Assembly (NCBI GenBank): GCA_023389035.1
Contig: JAEWFC010000016.1
Location: 1-64,000, forward strand
Origin: Acidobacteriota bacterium
Lineage (GTDB): Bacteria > Acidobacteriota > Blastocatellia > Pyrinomonadales > Pyrinomonadaceae
Direction: 5' to 3'
DNA: 64,000 bases
Positions 25,044 through 33,456 of the stretch are shown here, piece by piece (within the stretch, counting starts at the first letter, position 1; every line of letters starts with the position of its first letter). The position numbers were made by a program, and so were the translations under genes. Under the pieces are notes generated by a model that did no database searches, was not told where the DNA came from, and saw only the letters and a program-made list of their open reading frames with translations.

Positions 25044-25853
25044 ATGGCAGAAACGAAGGCAAACAAGCCGAAAAAACGGAAAGATATTGGCAAGCCGCCC
25101 GAACCAGCAACGGTTGCCGAGGCAAAGCAGCGTCAACGTGAAACGGGCTATTGGCAGTTGACGGACGACGAGGTCCTGTTGCGGTCGCCGGAACCCGAAG
25201 ATGAGTACAAAACATCCGATTCGTGGCGCGTATTCCGTATCATGGGCGAGTTCGTTGACGGTTTTGACAACCTCGCCGCGATCACTCGCGGGGTCTCGAT
25301 ATTCGGCTCGGCACGCACGCCCGAAAGCGACCCGATGTACGCCGCCGCACGCGAAACCGCGAAACTACTAGCTGAACGTGATTTTGAGATCATCACCGGC
25401 GGCGGGCCCGGAATAATGGAGGCGGCAAATCGCGGCGCGTTTGAGGCCGGAAAGGTATCGGTGGGCTGTAATATCGAACTTCCATTCGAGCAGGCCCCAA
25501 ACCCTTACCAGACGCGCTCACTTTCGTTTAAATACTTCTTCGTCAGGAAGACGATGTTCATCAAGTACAGCAACGCCTACATCATCTTTCCGGGCGGCTT
25601 TGGGACGATGGATGAACTCTTCGAGGCTCTGACGCTGATACAGACGCGTAAGATCCGAAACTTCCCTGTCGTTCTTTTTGGCTCGCAATATTGGCAGGGA
25701 ATGCTTCAGTGGATAACCTCGATGATGCTCAATGAGAACAACATCTCGGTCGAGGACCTTAAGCTCATCCATCTGACGGACTCGCCCGAGGACGCGATGA
25801 ATTTTATCGTAAAGACTTGCGGAGTTAATGATACCGGCCTGAAGGTTGTTTAG
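25044..25853 (+). CDS. LOG family (TIGR00730) protein
   Basis: A 269-residue Rossmann-fold protein of the LOG/YgdH group. ITGGGPGIMEAANRGAFEAG and PGGFGTMDELFEALTLIQT are the family's nucleotide-binding motifs. Members are nucleoside 5'-monophosphate phosphoribohydrolases (cytokinin-activating type in plants, general nucleotide hydrolases in bacteria). About 75 residues precede the core (MAETKANKPKKRKDIGKPPE and an Arg-rich stretch), longer than in short LOG proteins and like the PpnN-type. Its stop codon overlaps the cutA end by four bases, tail to tail. Confidence 0.88.
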   Translation: MAETKANKPKKRKDIGKPPEPATVAEAKQRQRETGYWQLTDDEVLLRSPEPEDEYKTSDSWRVFRIMGEFVDGFDNLAAITRGVSIFGSARTPESDPMYAAARETAKLLAERDFEIITGGGPGIMEAANRGAFEAGKVSVGCNIELPFEQAPNPYQTRSLSFKYFFVRKTMFIKYSNAYIIFPGGFGTMDELFEALTLIQTRKIRNFPVVLFGSQYWQGMLQWITSMMLNENNISVEDLKLIHLTDSPEDAMNFIVKTCGVNDTGLKVV

Positions 25854-26158
25854 GTCAGATACTCTGTGAGCCACGAGTTGTAGCCTTGCGAGACGCGGTT
25901 GGCCGGGATCGCGACGATCTCAGGCACGTCGTATGGGTGATTCGCCAGGATATACGCCTCGAGCTCAGAGAACTTTTCGTCGAGAGTCTTGATGAGTAGA
26001 AGCACCTCGGATTCGCTCTGCACCTTTCCTTCCCAAGCGTAAACAGAAATCATCGGCGGCAAGATCTGAACACAAGCCGCGAGACGCTGATGGACGATCG
26101 CATCAGCGAGGCTCTTTGCATCTTCGCTATTCGTAACGGTTGTCAGTACAACAAGCAC
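25850..26158 (-). CDS. cutA: Divalent-cation tolerance protein CutA
   Basis: A 102-residue trimeric small protein of the CutA family. VVLTTVTNSEDAKSLADAIV opens the ferredoxin-like fold, RLAACVQILPPMISVYAWEG is the signature with the conserved Cys and the YxWxG motif, and LLIKTLDEKFSELEAYILAN with YDVPEIVAIPA finishes the fold. Members bind copper and other divalent ions, and are linked to metal tolerance. The M48 protease gene ends 6 bases before the cutA start region, so both are on one transcript. Confidence 0.94.
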   Translation of the reverse strand: MLVVLTTVTNSEDAKSLADAIVHQRLAACVQILPPMISVYAWEGKVQSESEVLLLIKTLDEKFSELEAYILANHPYDVPEIVAIPANRVSQGYNSWLTEYLT

Positions 26159-26164
26159 GGCCCG

Positions 26165-27154
26165 TTAATTTTCTTTCATTACGCTCTCGTATTCACCGCT
26201 TTCCACCCACTTCAGGATCTCGGAAACACGCCAGATCGGGAAGGGATGCGAGAGGCCTGCGTTGATTATGTCGGCCCAGAATTTATCGAGCTTCTTTTCG
26301 TCGTAATTCTTTTGAAACTCGCGAGCCTGTTCCAGGAACTGATCGTAGTCGATCTTTGAAGCAAAAGTGCCGCCCGCGAGCTTCATCATTGTTTTTCCAA
26401 CGACGTGCGGGTTCTGTACGACCAGCATCGCTGCCCTATCGCATGAAAGTTCCGCGCGGCGAGCCCATGCGAGCAATGCGCTGCTGATACCTGCGGAAAC
26501 GATGAACTTAACGATCTCTGAGCCCGGGATCAGACGTGCGACCGAAACATTCGCAAGGGCCTCCATCAATCTCGCGGCCGTAAGATAAAGAACGTGCTCC
26601 GCGTGTATGTGTCCGACCTCGTGTGCGATCACTGCGAGCGTCTCCTCGTCGCTAAGGCGTTCAAGCAATGCAGAATGCAGGACAATGATCGGTTTTTCGA
26701 CGCCGCCCGTGAATGCATTAACCAGAGGGTTTTGCTGAATAAATAGATCGGGAGCCTCCACACCGAGCGTAGTACAGGCAATTTGAAGCTTCGCGTACAG
26801 ATCGGGACATTGTTTTGGTGTGACCTTTACGGCACTCGCCATGAACGTTACGCGAATGGCTGATTCGCCCGTCACCGCTAGCAATTTCTTCAACGCAGAG
26901 TCGATCCCGGGAATTGCCTTCAGGGCCGCGAGTGCCTTGCTGTCTGCCGGATGAATGTAAGCGTGCTTTGAAAGATCTGCATACTTCTTATGGCCCGCAT
27001 TGGAAAGCGGCAGCTTACACTTTCCGCAGTTCGCAGAATCATTCTTGTAGTTTTCTTTTACAGCGTTCTTTTGACCGCAGTATCTGCACCGCACAAATAA
27101 GCTCTTAGTAACGGCGGTCGATCCGCTTTCACCCTCATCCTTTTTCTTTGCCAT
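26165..27154 (-). CDS. M48-family zinc metallopeptidase with zinc ribbon
   Basis: A 329-residue protein with an N-terminal zinc-ribbon (CRYCGQKNAVK, then CGKCKLPL, residues about 23-46). The catalytic HEVGH motif is at about residue 180 (VIAHEVGHIHAEH), and the third zinc ligand Glu is in ELSCDRAAML. Unlike HtpX, membrane segments are not obvious apart from a weak one (VSAGISSALLAWA), so it may be soluble or peripherally bound. It probably degrades damaged proteins. Zinc ribbon plus M48 is an unusual domain order seen in a few bacterial groups. Confidence 0.85.
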   Translation of the reverse strand: MAKKKDEGESGSTAVTKSLFVRCRYCGQKNAVKENYKNDSANCGKCKLPLSNAGHKKYADLSKHAYIHPADSKALAALKAIPGIDSALKKLLAVTGESAIRVTFMASAVKVTPKQCPDLYAKLQIACTTLGVEAPDLFIQQNPLVNAFTGGVEKPIIVLHSALLERLSDEETLAVIAHEVGHIHAEHVLYLTAARLMEALANVSVARLIPGSEIVKFIVSAGISSALLAWARRAELSCDRAAMLVVQNPHVVGKTMMKLAGGTFASKIDYDQFLEQAREFQKNYDEKKLDKFWADIINAGLSHPFPIWRVSEILKWVESGEYESVMKEN

Positions 27155-27193
27155 AGTTAAATTCTAGTTCACTAAACCTAAATAATCCAGATA

Positions 27194-28408
27194 TTAAGCC
27201 TCTGCGTTCGTTGCCGGGGGCAGGCCTGCCCTGACCAGATGGACGACTGTTTCGACATGGTGGGTCTGCGGGAAAAGATCGATAGCGGTGACCGTTTCGA
27301 TCGAATAGCCATTTTCTACAAAGCGGCGCAGATCGCGTGCAAGGATCGAGGGCTCGCAGGCGACGTAGGAAACATGCGGCGGTGCCAGACCGATCAGATT
27401 CATGATCGTGTCCTTTTCGGTGCCTGCGCGCGGCGGATCGAGAAGGACAAAGTCCGGCCTCGGCGATTCACCTGAGGCAAGAAAATCCCGCACGCTTGCC
27501 TGATAGAAATCAACGTTCGCAAGCCCCGCACGCTCGGCGTTTTCGTTGGCAAACTCGACAGCGTGCTTATTGTCCTCAACACCGATAACTTGTTCAAATC
27601 TCCGTGCAAGCGGTAGCGTAAATAGTCCCACGCCGCTATAAAGGTCGAGTGCGATACCGCCCGAGTGGCTGCCGATAGCAGCGTCAACGAGATCGTCAAC
27701 CAGGAAGCGATTTCCCTGAAAGAATGACCTCGCAGAAAAACCGAGTTTCTCGCCAGCGGCTGTTACCGTTATCTCGCGAGTCAGTTCAACTGGATCTGAT
27801 GAATAGGCCGAGATCTCGCCATTATCACCGGCCGCAACATCGATCTGCGAAGCCGTTGCCGCTCCACCCGAAATCTCAGCTCTTCGCCGCCGCAATTCTT
27901 CGCGTAGCTCCGGAACCAGCACTATGCAGTCTTCGATGTCAACCAATTCCCTGGAATTCCGTTTGTAATAACCGATCGCCTGCATCGAGGCGTCGGCATG
28001 CCATTGAGCCCGCAGCCTGTAACCGAACTCGTTCGGGCTGGGGACGACACGGATCTCCTGTTGCAGGTCGATCTTACCGATCCGAACGATGCAGTCACGG
28101 ATCATCTCCACCTTTGCAGTTAGTTGCGCCCGATAGTTCAGATGCATGAAATCGCAACCGCCACAGACGCCGAAATACGGGCAGGGCGGTGCTACGCGTT
28201 CGCTCGAGCTCTCGATCAGTTCGACGACCTCTGCGAACGCGGTACGACCTTTCAATTCGTGTATGGAAACCCGAGCGAGATCTCCGGGTGCTGAAAGCGG
28301 CACGAAAACCGTAAGTTCCTCGGCAAACGCAAGGCCCAGACCGCGTGGAACGATCTTTTCGACGCTCACGGTCAGTTCATCGCCGATCTGATATTTCTTC
28401 TTGGTCAA
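27194..28408 (-). CDS. rlmD: 23S rRNA (uracil-C5)-methyltransferase, RlmD/TrmA family
   Basis: A 404-residue enzyme with an N-terminal TRAM domain (YQIGDELTVSVEKIVPRGLG), four Fe-S cysteines (PPCPYFGVCGGCDFMHLNYRAQL; the fourth Cys is in the DCIVR region), and an S-adenosylmethionine domain (ALDLYSGVGLFTLPLA, then FVLLDPPRAGTEK). The catalytic Cys motif reads YVACEPSILARDLR, with CEP where most relatives have CNP. By family it makes 5-methyluridine at position 1939 (RlmD) or 747 (RlmC) of 23S rRNA, or 54 of tRNA. It follows the secreted-protein gene by 11 bases on the same strand. Confidence 0.9.
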   Translation of the reverse strand: MTKKKYQIGDELTVSVEKIVPRGLGLAFAEELTVFVPLSAPGDLARVSIHELKGRTAFAEVVELIESSSERVAPPCPYFGVCGGCDFMHLNYRAQLTAKVEMIRDCIVRIGKIDLQQEIRVVPSPNEFGYRLRAQWHADASMQAIGYYKRNSRELVDIEDCIVLVPELREELRRRRAEISGGAATASQIDVAAGDNGEISAYSSDPVELTREITVTAAGEKLGFSARSFFQGNRFLVDDLVDAAIGSHSGGIALDLYSGVGLFTLPLARRFEQVIGVEDNKHAVEFANENAERAGLANVDFYQASVRDFLASGESPRPDFVLLDPPRAGTEKDTIMNLIGLAPPHVSYVACEPSILARDLRRFVENGYSIETVTAIDLFPQTHHVETVVHLVRAGLPPATNAEA

Positions 28409-28419
28409 AGCTTTGTATC

Positions 28420-29058
28420 TTATTTTAGGTTGAAATTACCCGAAGCAAGTACGTCTCGCAGAGTCTTAAGATCTTCGGGCTTAGTGTATGAGAGGGTGAA
28501 CATTAACGCAAAGCCGCCGCGAACCGTCGCATACATCCGCTTTTTTGCTACAGCGTTCGACGTGTCGAGAAAACCAAATTGCATCGCACCGAGCTTTTCA
28601 GCGTTGGTCTCGGAGTACTTAAAATCGCTCGGCAGCCGCATTACCGCGTATTGGCTTCGCATTACATCGAAATAGTCCACTGCGTCCTTTATCTGCGGCG
28701 CAGGGCGAAGGTCCTCGATGGAAATTCGCAAGATGGCATTGCCCGCCGTTCCGGGTGCCGATCGGTAAGCAGTAAGCAGAACCTCGACTCGCTCAAGTGC
28801 ACGTTCGAGCTGGATCGTGCTTGGGCGATCAAGATTCTCAGGCGCCCTGAGCGTGGTGTCGACCTTATCATCAAGCTCTTCGCCGGGGATAAGCCAGTTG
28901 TCGGGAAACGTGATCTCAAAACCCAGGCCTCGATTTATGTAGGTCTTGCCGGAGACCGTTCCTCGGTCGCCGGCGTTGTAAACGGACACAGAAGATTGGG
29001 CTGATACGGCGGCTGAGAATATCGAGCAGGCCACCATCAGCGAGATCAAACGTTTCAT
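28420..29058 (-). CDS. Exported hypothetical protein
   Basis: A 212-residue protein with a signal peptide (MKRLISLMVACSIFSAAVSAQS). The mature part begins VSVYNAGDRGTVSGKTYINR, then FEITFPDNWLIPGEE, a pattern like PsbP-like/MOG1-type (DUF1795) folds, in which a short beta-rich start leads to an alpha/beta sandwich (GFLDTSNAVAKKRMYATVRG, then FALMFTLSYTKPEDLKTL). That family guess is moderate. It is preceded by a four-base ATGA overlap with the 225-residue gene upstream, and is co-transcribed with rlmD. Confidence 0.65.
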   Translation of the reverse strand: MKRLISLMVACSIFSAAVSAQSSVSVYNAGDRGTVSGKTYINRGLGFEITFPDNWLIPGEELDDKVDTTLRAPENLDRPSTIQLERALERVEVLLTAYRSAPGTAGNAILRISIEDLRPAPQIKDAVDYFDVMRSQYAVMRLPSDFKYSETNAEKLGAMQFGFLDTSNAVAKKRMYATVRGGFALMFTLSYTKPEDLKTLRDVLASGNFNLK

Positions 29059-29732
29059 AAGTAAAAAAGGCTCATTCGCGGCACGGCGTGGTCTTCACGC
29101 AAGCGTTTTAGCATCAATAGCCGAAAGGTCGTCTCGTACGCTTCTTTTTCCATATCGGCCTTGTAGGCACGCATCTGGGCCGCCGTCTCTTTCTCTAAAC
29201 GTTTTAGATGCTGCTTTTCGGTTTTCGATAGCAAAGCTTGATCGAGGAAGTTCTCGATGTCGCACAATGACAGATCGACCTGTTCGGGAGCGTCAGCGAG
29301 ATCGTTCCGCAGCTCTCGAAGCCGTTCCTTCGCCCGATGCGCATCCTCGGCGAGCTCCGGGGCGGCAACGCAATCCATTTTTTTGAGCAATCCGTTGATA
29401 TGCTGTTCTATCGATTCGCGTGAAAACGCACTCCCGGCCGCCGCGGTGGGACCGGCGTCTGAGTTCTTTCCAACCTGAGCAGAAGACCATTCAAGATACT
29501 GTGCCTCGATCTCTTCGCGGCAGAATATTAAGCTTTTGATCGTTCGCGGCCGCGGATTCTTGTCGAAATTATCGAATACTGACTCGATCCCTCGCAGCAC
29601 GATATGAAGCGGAATGCCACGCTGCTGCCAGGATTCGATCATCGCCCAATCGATCGGACTCAACAGCAGATTTCTTCCGCGGCGGCGGATGAACGTGTCT
29701 TCTATTTCGGTGAAGTAATTGTAGTAGTTCAA
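29055..29732 (-). CDS. Conserved hypothetical protein
   Basis: A 225-residue soluble protein. The N-terminal part (YFTEIEDTFIRRRGRNLLLS, then PIDWAMIESWQQRGIPLHIV and LRGIESVFDNF) looks like a compact helical DNA-binding or replication-type domain, similar in pattern to a winged helix. The C-terminal half is a long charged helix with heptad character (LSKTEKQHLKRLEKETAAQM). Function not recognised. It begins a small minus-strand operon with the exported protein and rlmD. Confidence 0.6.
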   Translation of the reverse strand: MNYYNYFTEIEDTFIRRRGRNLLLSPIDWAMIESWQQRGIPLHIVLRGIESVFDNFDKNPRPRTIKSLIFCREEIEAQYLEWSSAQVGKNSDAGPTAAAGSAFSRESIEQHINGLLKKMDCVAAPELAEDAHRAKERLRELRNDLADAPEQVDLSLCDIENFLDQALLSKTEKQHLKRLEKETAAQMRAYKADMEKEAYETTFRLLMLKRLREDHAVPRMSLFYL

Positions 29733-29831
29733 AGCTTTTCAGTGCGTTTTTCTTATTCTACCCTTTACCTTTATCTGCTTCCATCTGCGGGTTATCCAGC
29801 CTTGGTTTCAGTGTGCTAATCTACGAACTAT

Positions 29832-31424
29832 ATGGCGGAACGACGCGAAAAGTTCGTTACTTCGTCCGGGATCGAGCTTCCGAACGAGTTGTCTCCCGAG
29901 ACTTCCGATATAAGTTACAAAGACGATCTCGCCGCCCCCGGGGAGTTCCCGTATACGCGCGGCGTCCGGCGAAATATGTACCGCGGCAGATTCTGGACGA
30001 TGCGGCAATATGCCGGCTTTGCGACGGCTCAGGAATCGAATGAACGTTACAAATATCTATTGTCGCAAGGAACCACCGGCCTTAGCGTCGCGTTTGACCT
30101 GCCCACGCAAATAGGGCTGGATTCGGATGACCCGCTTTCGCTGGGCGAAGTAGGAAAGGTCGGCGTCGCGATCGACAGCCTGGACGATGTGCTGACGCTT
30201 TTTGACGGCATTCCGCTCGATGAGGTGTCAACGTCAATGACGATCAACGCGACAGCTGCAACCCTTTTGTGCCTCTATCTGGCGGTCGCGAAAAAGCAGG
30301 GTGTTAGTTTCGAAAAGGTCAGCGGCACGGTCCAGAACGACATCCTCAAGGAGTATATTGCCCGCGGTACTTATATTTACCCGCCAAAGCCGAGCCTTCG
30401 TTTGATCACCGATACTTTTGCATATTGTGCAGCAGAGGTACCAAACTGGAATACGATCTCGATCTCGGGTTATCACATTCGCGAGGCAGGCTCGACAGCA
30501 GCCCAAGAATTGGCGTTCACCCTCGCCGATGCCATCTGCTATGTCCAATCGGCTATAGATGTCGGGCTAAACGTTGATAAATTTGCCCCTCGGCTGTCAT
30601 TCTTTTTCAACTCGCACAACAACCTGCTTGAAGAGGTAGCAAAGTTTCGGGCGGCCCGTCGTCTGTGGGCCCGGATAATGAGGGATCGATTCGGAGCTAC
30701 AGATCCGAAAGCGATGATGCTGCGTTTTCATACGCAGACGGCAGGTTCAACACTTACTGCCCAACAGCCCGAAGTCAATATCGTGCGGACGACTATTCAG
30801 GCACTCGCGGCAGTGCTGGGCGGAACACAGAGCTTACACACAAACTCGATGGATGAGGCTCTTTCACTTCCTACCGAAAAAGCTGCCCGCATTGCCCTTC
30901 GGACACAGCAGGTCATAGCGAATGAAACCGGCGTTGCAGACACCGTTGATCCGCTCGCCGGGAGTTATGCGATCGAGTATCTGACCTCGGAACTCGAGAA
31001 TCACGCTCTGGAATACATTCAGAAGATCGATGATCTAGGTGGCATGCTTGCAGCCATTGAGAGCGGCTATGTGCAAAGGGAGATCCAAGACGCCGCATAC
31101 GATTATCAGCGCTCGGTCGAAACAGGCGAAGCGGTTGTGGTGGGCGTTAACCAGTTCAGAGCGGACGAGACGGAGCCGATCCCAATAATGACGGTCGATC
31201 CGCAGATCGAACGCGATCAGGTCGCACGAACCCGGGCTGTACGAGCGCGTCGAGACGCTGCCAATGCAGACGTAGCACTTCGTTCTTTAGCCGAAGCTGC
31301 CTCAGGTAGCGAAAACCTGTTGCCCCGGATCCTTGCGTGTGTAGAAGCGGACGTGACCGTGGGTGAGATCGGCCACAAACTTCGTTCGGTATGGGGTGAG
31401 TACCGCGAAGCCGTTACGGTCTGA
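29832..31424 (+). CDS. Methylmalonyl-CoA mutase, catalytic (large) subunit
   Basis: A 530-residue TIM-barrel subunit of the B12-dependent methylmalonyl-CoA mutase family. EFPYTRGVRRNMYRGRFWTM is the CoA-binding start, YLLSQGTTGLSVAFDLPTQ is a conserved barrel strand, and FHTQTAGSTLTAQQPEVNIV and TNSMDEALSLPTEKAARIAL are family motifs. The C-terminal B12-binding domain is absent, so it must pair with a separate small subunit, as in split mutases; none is visible in this window. It interconverts succinyl-CoA and methylmalonyl-CoA, in line with meaB and mce. Isobutyryl-CoA or ethylmalonyl-CoA mutase is a possible alternative. Confidence 0.9.
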   Translation: MAERREKFVTSSGIELPNELSPETSDISYKDDLAAPGEFPYTRGVRRNMYRGRFWTMRQYAGFATAQESNERYKYLLSQGTTGLSVAFDLPTQIGLDSDDPLSLGEVGKVGVAIDSLDDVLTLFDGIPLDEVSTSMTINATAATLLCLYLAVAKKQGVSFEKVSGTVQNDILKEYIARGTYIYPPKPSLRLITDTFAYCAAEVPNWNTISISGYHIREAGSTAAQELAFTLADAICYVQSAIDVGLNVDKFAPRLSFFFNSHNNLLEEVAKFRAARRLWARIMRDRFGATDPKAMMLRFHTQTAGSTLTAQQPEVNIVRTTIQALAAVLGGTQSLHTNSMDEALSLPTEKAARIALRTQQVIANETGVADTVDPLAGSYAIEYLTSELENHALEYIQKIDDLGGMLAAIESGYVQREIQDAAYDYQRSVETGEAVVVGVNQFRADETEPIPIMTVDPQIERDQVARTRAVRARRDAANADVALRSLAEAASGSENLLPRILACVEADVTVGEIGHKLRSVWGEYREAVTV

Positions 31425-31442
31425 ACCCACCGGGAAAATTTG

Positions 31443-31473
31443 TTGACGTCTCGCGGTTAAAACGTGTTAAAAT
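31443..31473 (+). promoter_or_regulatory. Sigma-70-type promoter before pilT
   Basis: TTGACG at 31443-31448 and TTAAAA/TAAAAT at 31467-31473, spaced 18-19 bases. A direct repeat GTTAAAA (31456-31462 and 31466-31472) overlaps the -10 region and could be a regulator site. It lies about 65 bases before the pilT ATG. Confidence 0.5.
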
Positions 31474-31537
31474 CCATTTAGTCGATGCATCCTCTGTGTC
31501 GACCTCCCTTGATCCAACCTCTGACTAATCTCATTAA

Positions 31538-33406
31538 ATGGAACAATTAAATCAGTTTCTCAAGAACTTGATCTCAACCTCCGGGCGTGAGCTCCACCTC
31601 GAGCCAAACCGAAAGCCTTATATCGTAGCGGTTGGCGGTGTCACCGACCTGGATACGCCGCCCCTACAGGGCACCCAGATCAGCACGATGGTATTCCCGC
31701 TGATCCCGCCCGACGTCCGTCAGCACCTTCCGAACCAGCCGATGATCGAATTTGTGCATCCCCACAACCTCGGTCGATTCAGCTTCACCGTTCAGAAGAC
31801 CCCTGCCGGATTCAATGTAACGGTGAGACCGATCAAGGAGGTAGCGACCGCGGCACCACCGATCGAACAGGCACCTGAGCCGCAGCTATCGGTAACGGAA
31901 CCGTTCATGGCACCGCAGGCCATGCCTACAGTTGCTGCGGAAGATCCAGCCCCGGAGTTCATATTTGAAAGTGCATCGGCTCAGATGGAAACGTTTTCGA
32001 GCATCCCGACGCCGGAAACTCCTGCATCCGAAGTTGAGTTTGACGAGCCCGCACCTGCTATTACCTTTTCCACGGGTGGTCCGGAGATCGAGGTTATCTC
32101 CGCGAACGATCCCCAATTCGCCACGGTATTTTCTGAAACGTCTACGTACGAGCCTCCCGGCCGCCGCGATGACCTCTTGTCTGCGAACGGCTTCGTGGCC
32201 CCGCTTGAGGAATACGTCCCTGAGAGTGAGGCTTCGCCGCAGGATGCCGTTCAGTCGGAAGTACAGGCTGAGCCATTGGTCGATCGACGATCGTATGGAA
32301 CCGATCGCCGCAAAGTGAACACGATAATGCAGGACCGCATGGATGCACTGTTTCGCGGTATGGACGCGAACGGGGCTTCGGACCTGCATTTATCGGTGAG
32401 CATGCCGCCGATGGTCCGTAAAGATGGGAAAATGCAGCGTCTGGATTGTAACGAAGCAACGCTGTCACCTGAGATTATGTCGGAGCTTCTACGGTCGATC
32501 ATGCCGGAAAAGAACCGAGACGAGTTTGATAGACGCCACGATACTGACTTTGCTTACGAAATACCGGGCCTTGCTCGCTTTCGCTGCAATGTCTTTATGG
32601 ATCGCAAGGGAATGGGAGCGGTATTCCGCATAATCCCGACGAAGATCCTGACCGCCGAACAGCTGGGACTGTCGCAGGCGATAATGAACCTTTGTACTCT
32701 TTCAAAGGGACTTGTTGTGGTAACCGGTCCGACAGGTTCGGGTAAATCGACGACGCTCTGTGCGATGGTCGACCACATAAACAAAAGCCGCGAAGATCAC
32801 ATAATTACGATCGAAGACCCGATCGAATTCGTCCATGATAACCACAGCTGTCTTGTAAACCAGCGTGAGGTCCATAATCATACAGATTCGTTCAAGGACG
32901 CCCTGCGTGCGGCACTTCGCGAGGATCCGGATATCCTGCTAGTCGGAGAAATGCGTGATCTGGAAACGATATCGATCGCGATCGAAACGGCGGAAACGGG
33001 GCATCTGGTATTCGGTACGCTTCACACAACAACAGCTGCGTCTACAGTGGACCGCATCATCGACCAATTCCCTGCCGATCGGCAGCAGCAGATACGGGTG
33101 ATGCTTTCCGAATCGCTGAAAGGCGTGATCGCTCAGACCCTGTTGCCGAAAAAGGGCGGTGGCCGTGTCGCCGCACTCGAGATCCTCATAGTGACGCCCG
33201 CGATCAGCAATCTGATCCGTGAAGGGAAAACGTTCCAGATCCCGTCAGCGATGCAGACAGGTAAGAATCACGGGATGGTGATGCTCAACGACGCGTTGTT
33301 TGATCTTGTGCAAAAAGGGATCGTCGAGCCGAGGGATGCCTACATCAAATCGGTTGATAAGGCAAACTTCGAGACGATGCTGACCAGAGGCGGATTCAAG
33401 CTGTAA
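31538..33406 (+). CDS. PilT-type twitching ATPase with an extended N-terminus
   Basis: A 622-residue protein. Residues about 270-620 are a complete PilT/PilU retraction ATPase: the N-domain MDALFRGMDANGASDLHLSV, Walker A (VVTGPTGSGKSTTL, residues 397-404), the Asp box IITIEDPIEFVH, Walker B ALREDPDILLVGEMRD, the His box FGTLHTTTAASTVDRI and the C-terminal AISNLIREGKTFQIPSAMQT. PilT powers pilus retraction. In front lies about 265 extra residues: a degenerate copy of the N-domain fold (MEQLNQFLKNLISTSGRELH) and an Ala/Pro/Glu-rich linker. Normal PilT has about 350 residues, so the length is unusual. It may sense or anchor the pilus base. Confidence 0.9.
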   Translation: MEQLNQFLKNLISTSGRELHLEPNRKPYIVAVGGVTDLDTPPLQGTQISTMVFPLIPPDVRQHLPNQPMIEFVHPHNLGRFSFTVQKTPAGFNVTVRPIKEVATAAPPIEQAPEPQLSVTEPFMAPQAMPTVAAEDPAPEFIFESASAQMETFSSIPTPETPASEVEFDEPAPAITFSTGGPEIEVISANDPQFATVFSETSTYEPPGRRDDLLSANGFVAPLEEYVPESEASPQDAVQSEVQAEPLVDRRSYGTDRRKVNTIMQDRMDALFRGMDANGASDLHLSVSMPPMVRKDGKMQRLDCNEATLSPEIMSELLRSIMPEKNRDEFDRRHDTDFAYEIPGLARFRCNVFMDRKGMGAVFRIIPTKILTAEQLGLSQAIMNLCTLSKGLVVVTGPTGSGKSTTLCAMVDHINKSREDHIITIEDPIEFVHDNHSCLVNQREVHNHTDSFKDALRAALREDPDILLVGEMRDLETISIAIETAETGHLVFGTLHTTTAASTVDRIIDQFPADRQQQIRVMLSESLKGVIAQTLLPKKGGGRVAALEILIVTPAISNLIREGKTFQIPSAMQTGKNHGMVMLNDALFDLVQKGIVEPRDAYIKSVDKANFETMLTRGGFKL

Positions 33407-33427
33407 GCGACGATAAATTAAGGGGAT

Positions 33428-33452
33428 AAGAGCTGCCATTCCGGCAGCTCTT
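33428..33452. terminator. Bidirectional terminator between pilT and the tolC-type gene
   Basis: A perfect 10-bp stem (33428-33437 with 33443-33452), 5-base loop, followed by ACTTTTAT on the plus strand. It lies between the two convergent genes (stops at 33406 and 33457). Confidence 0.7.
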
Positions 33453-33456
33453 ACTT

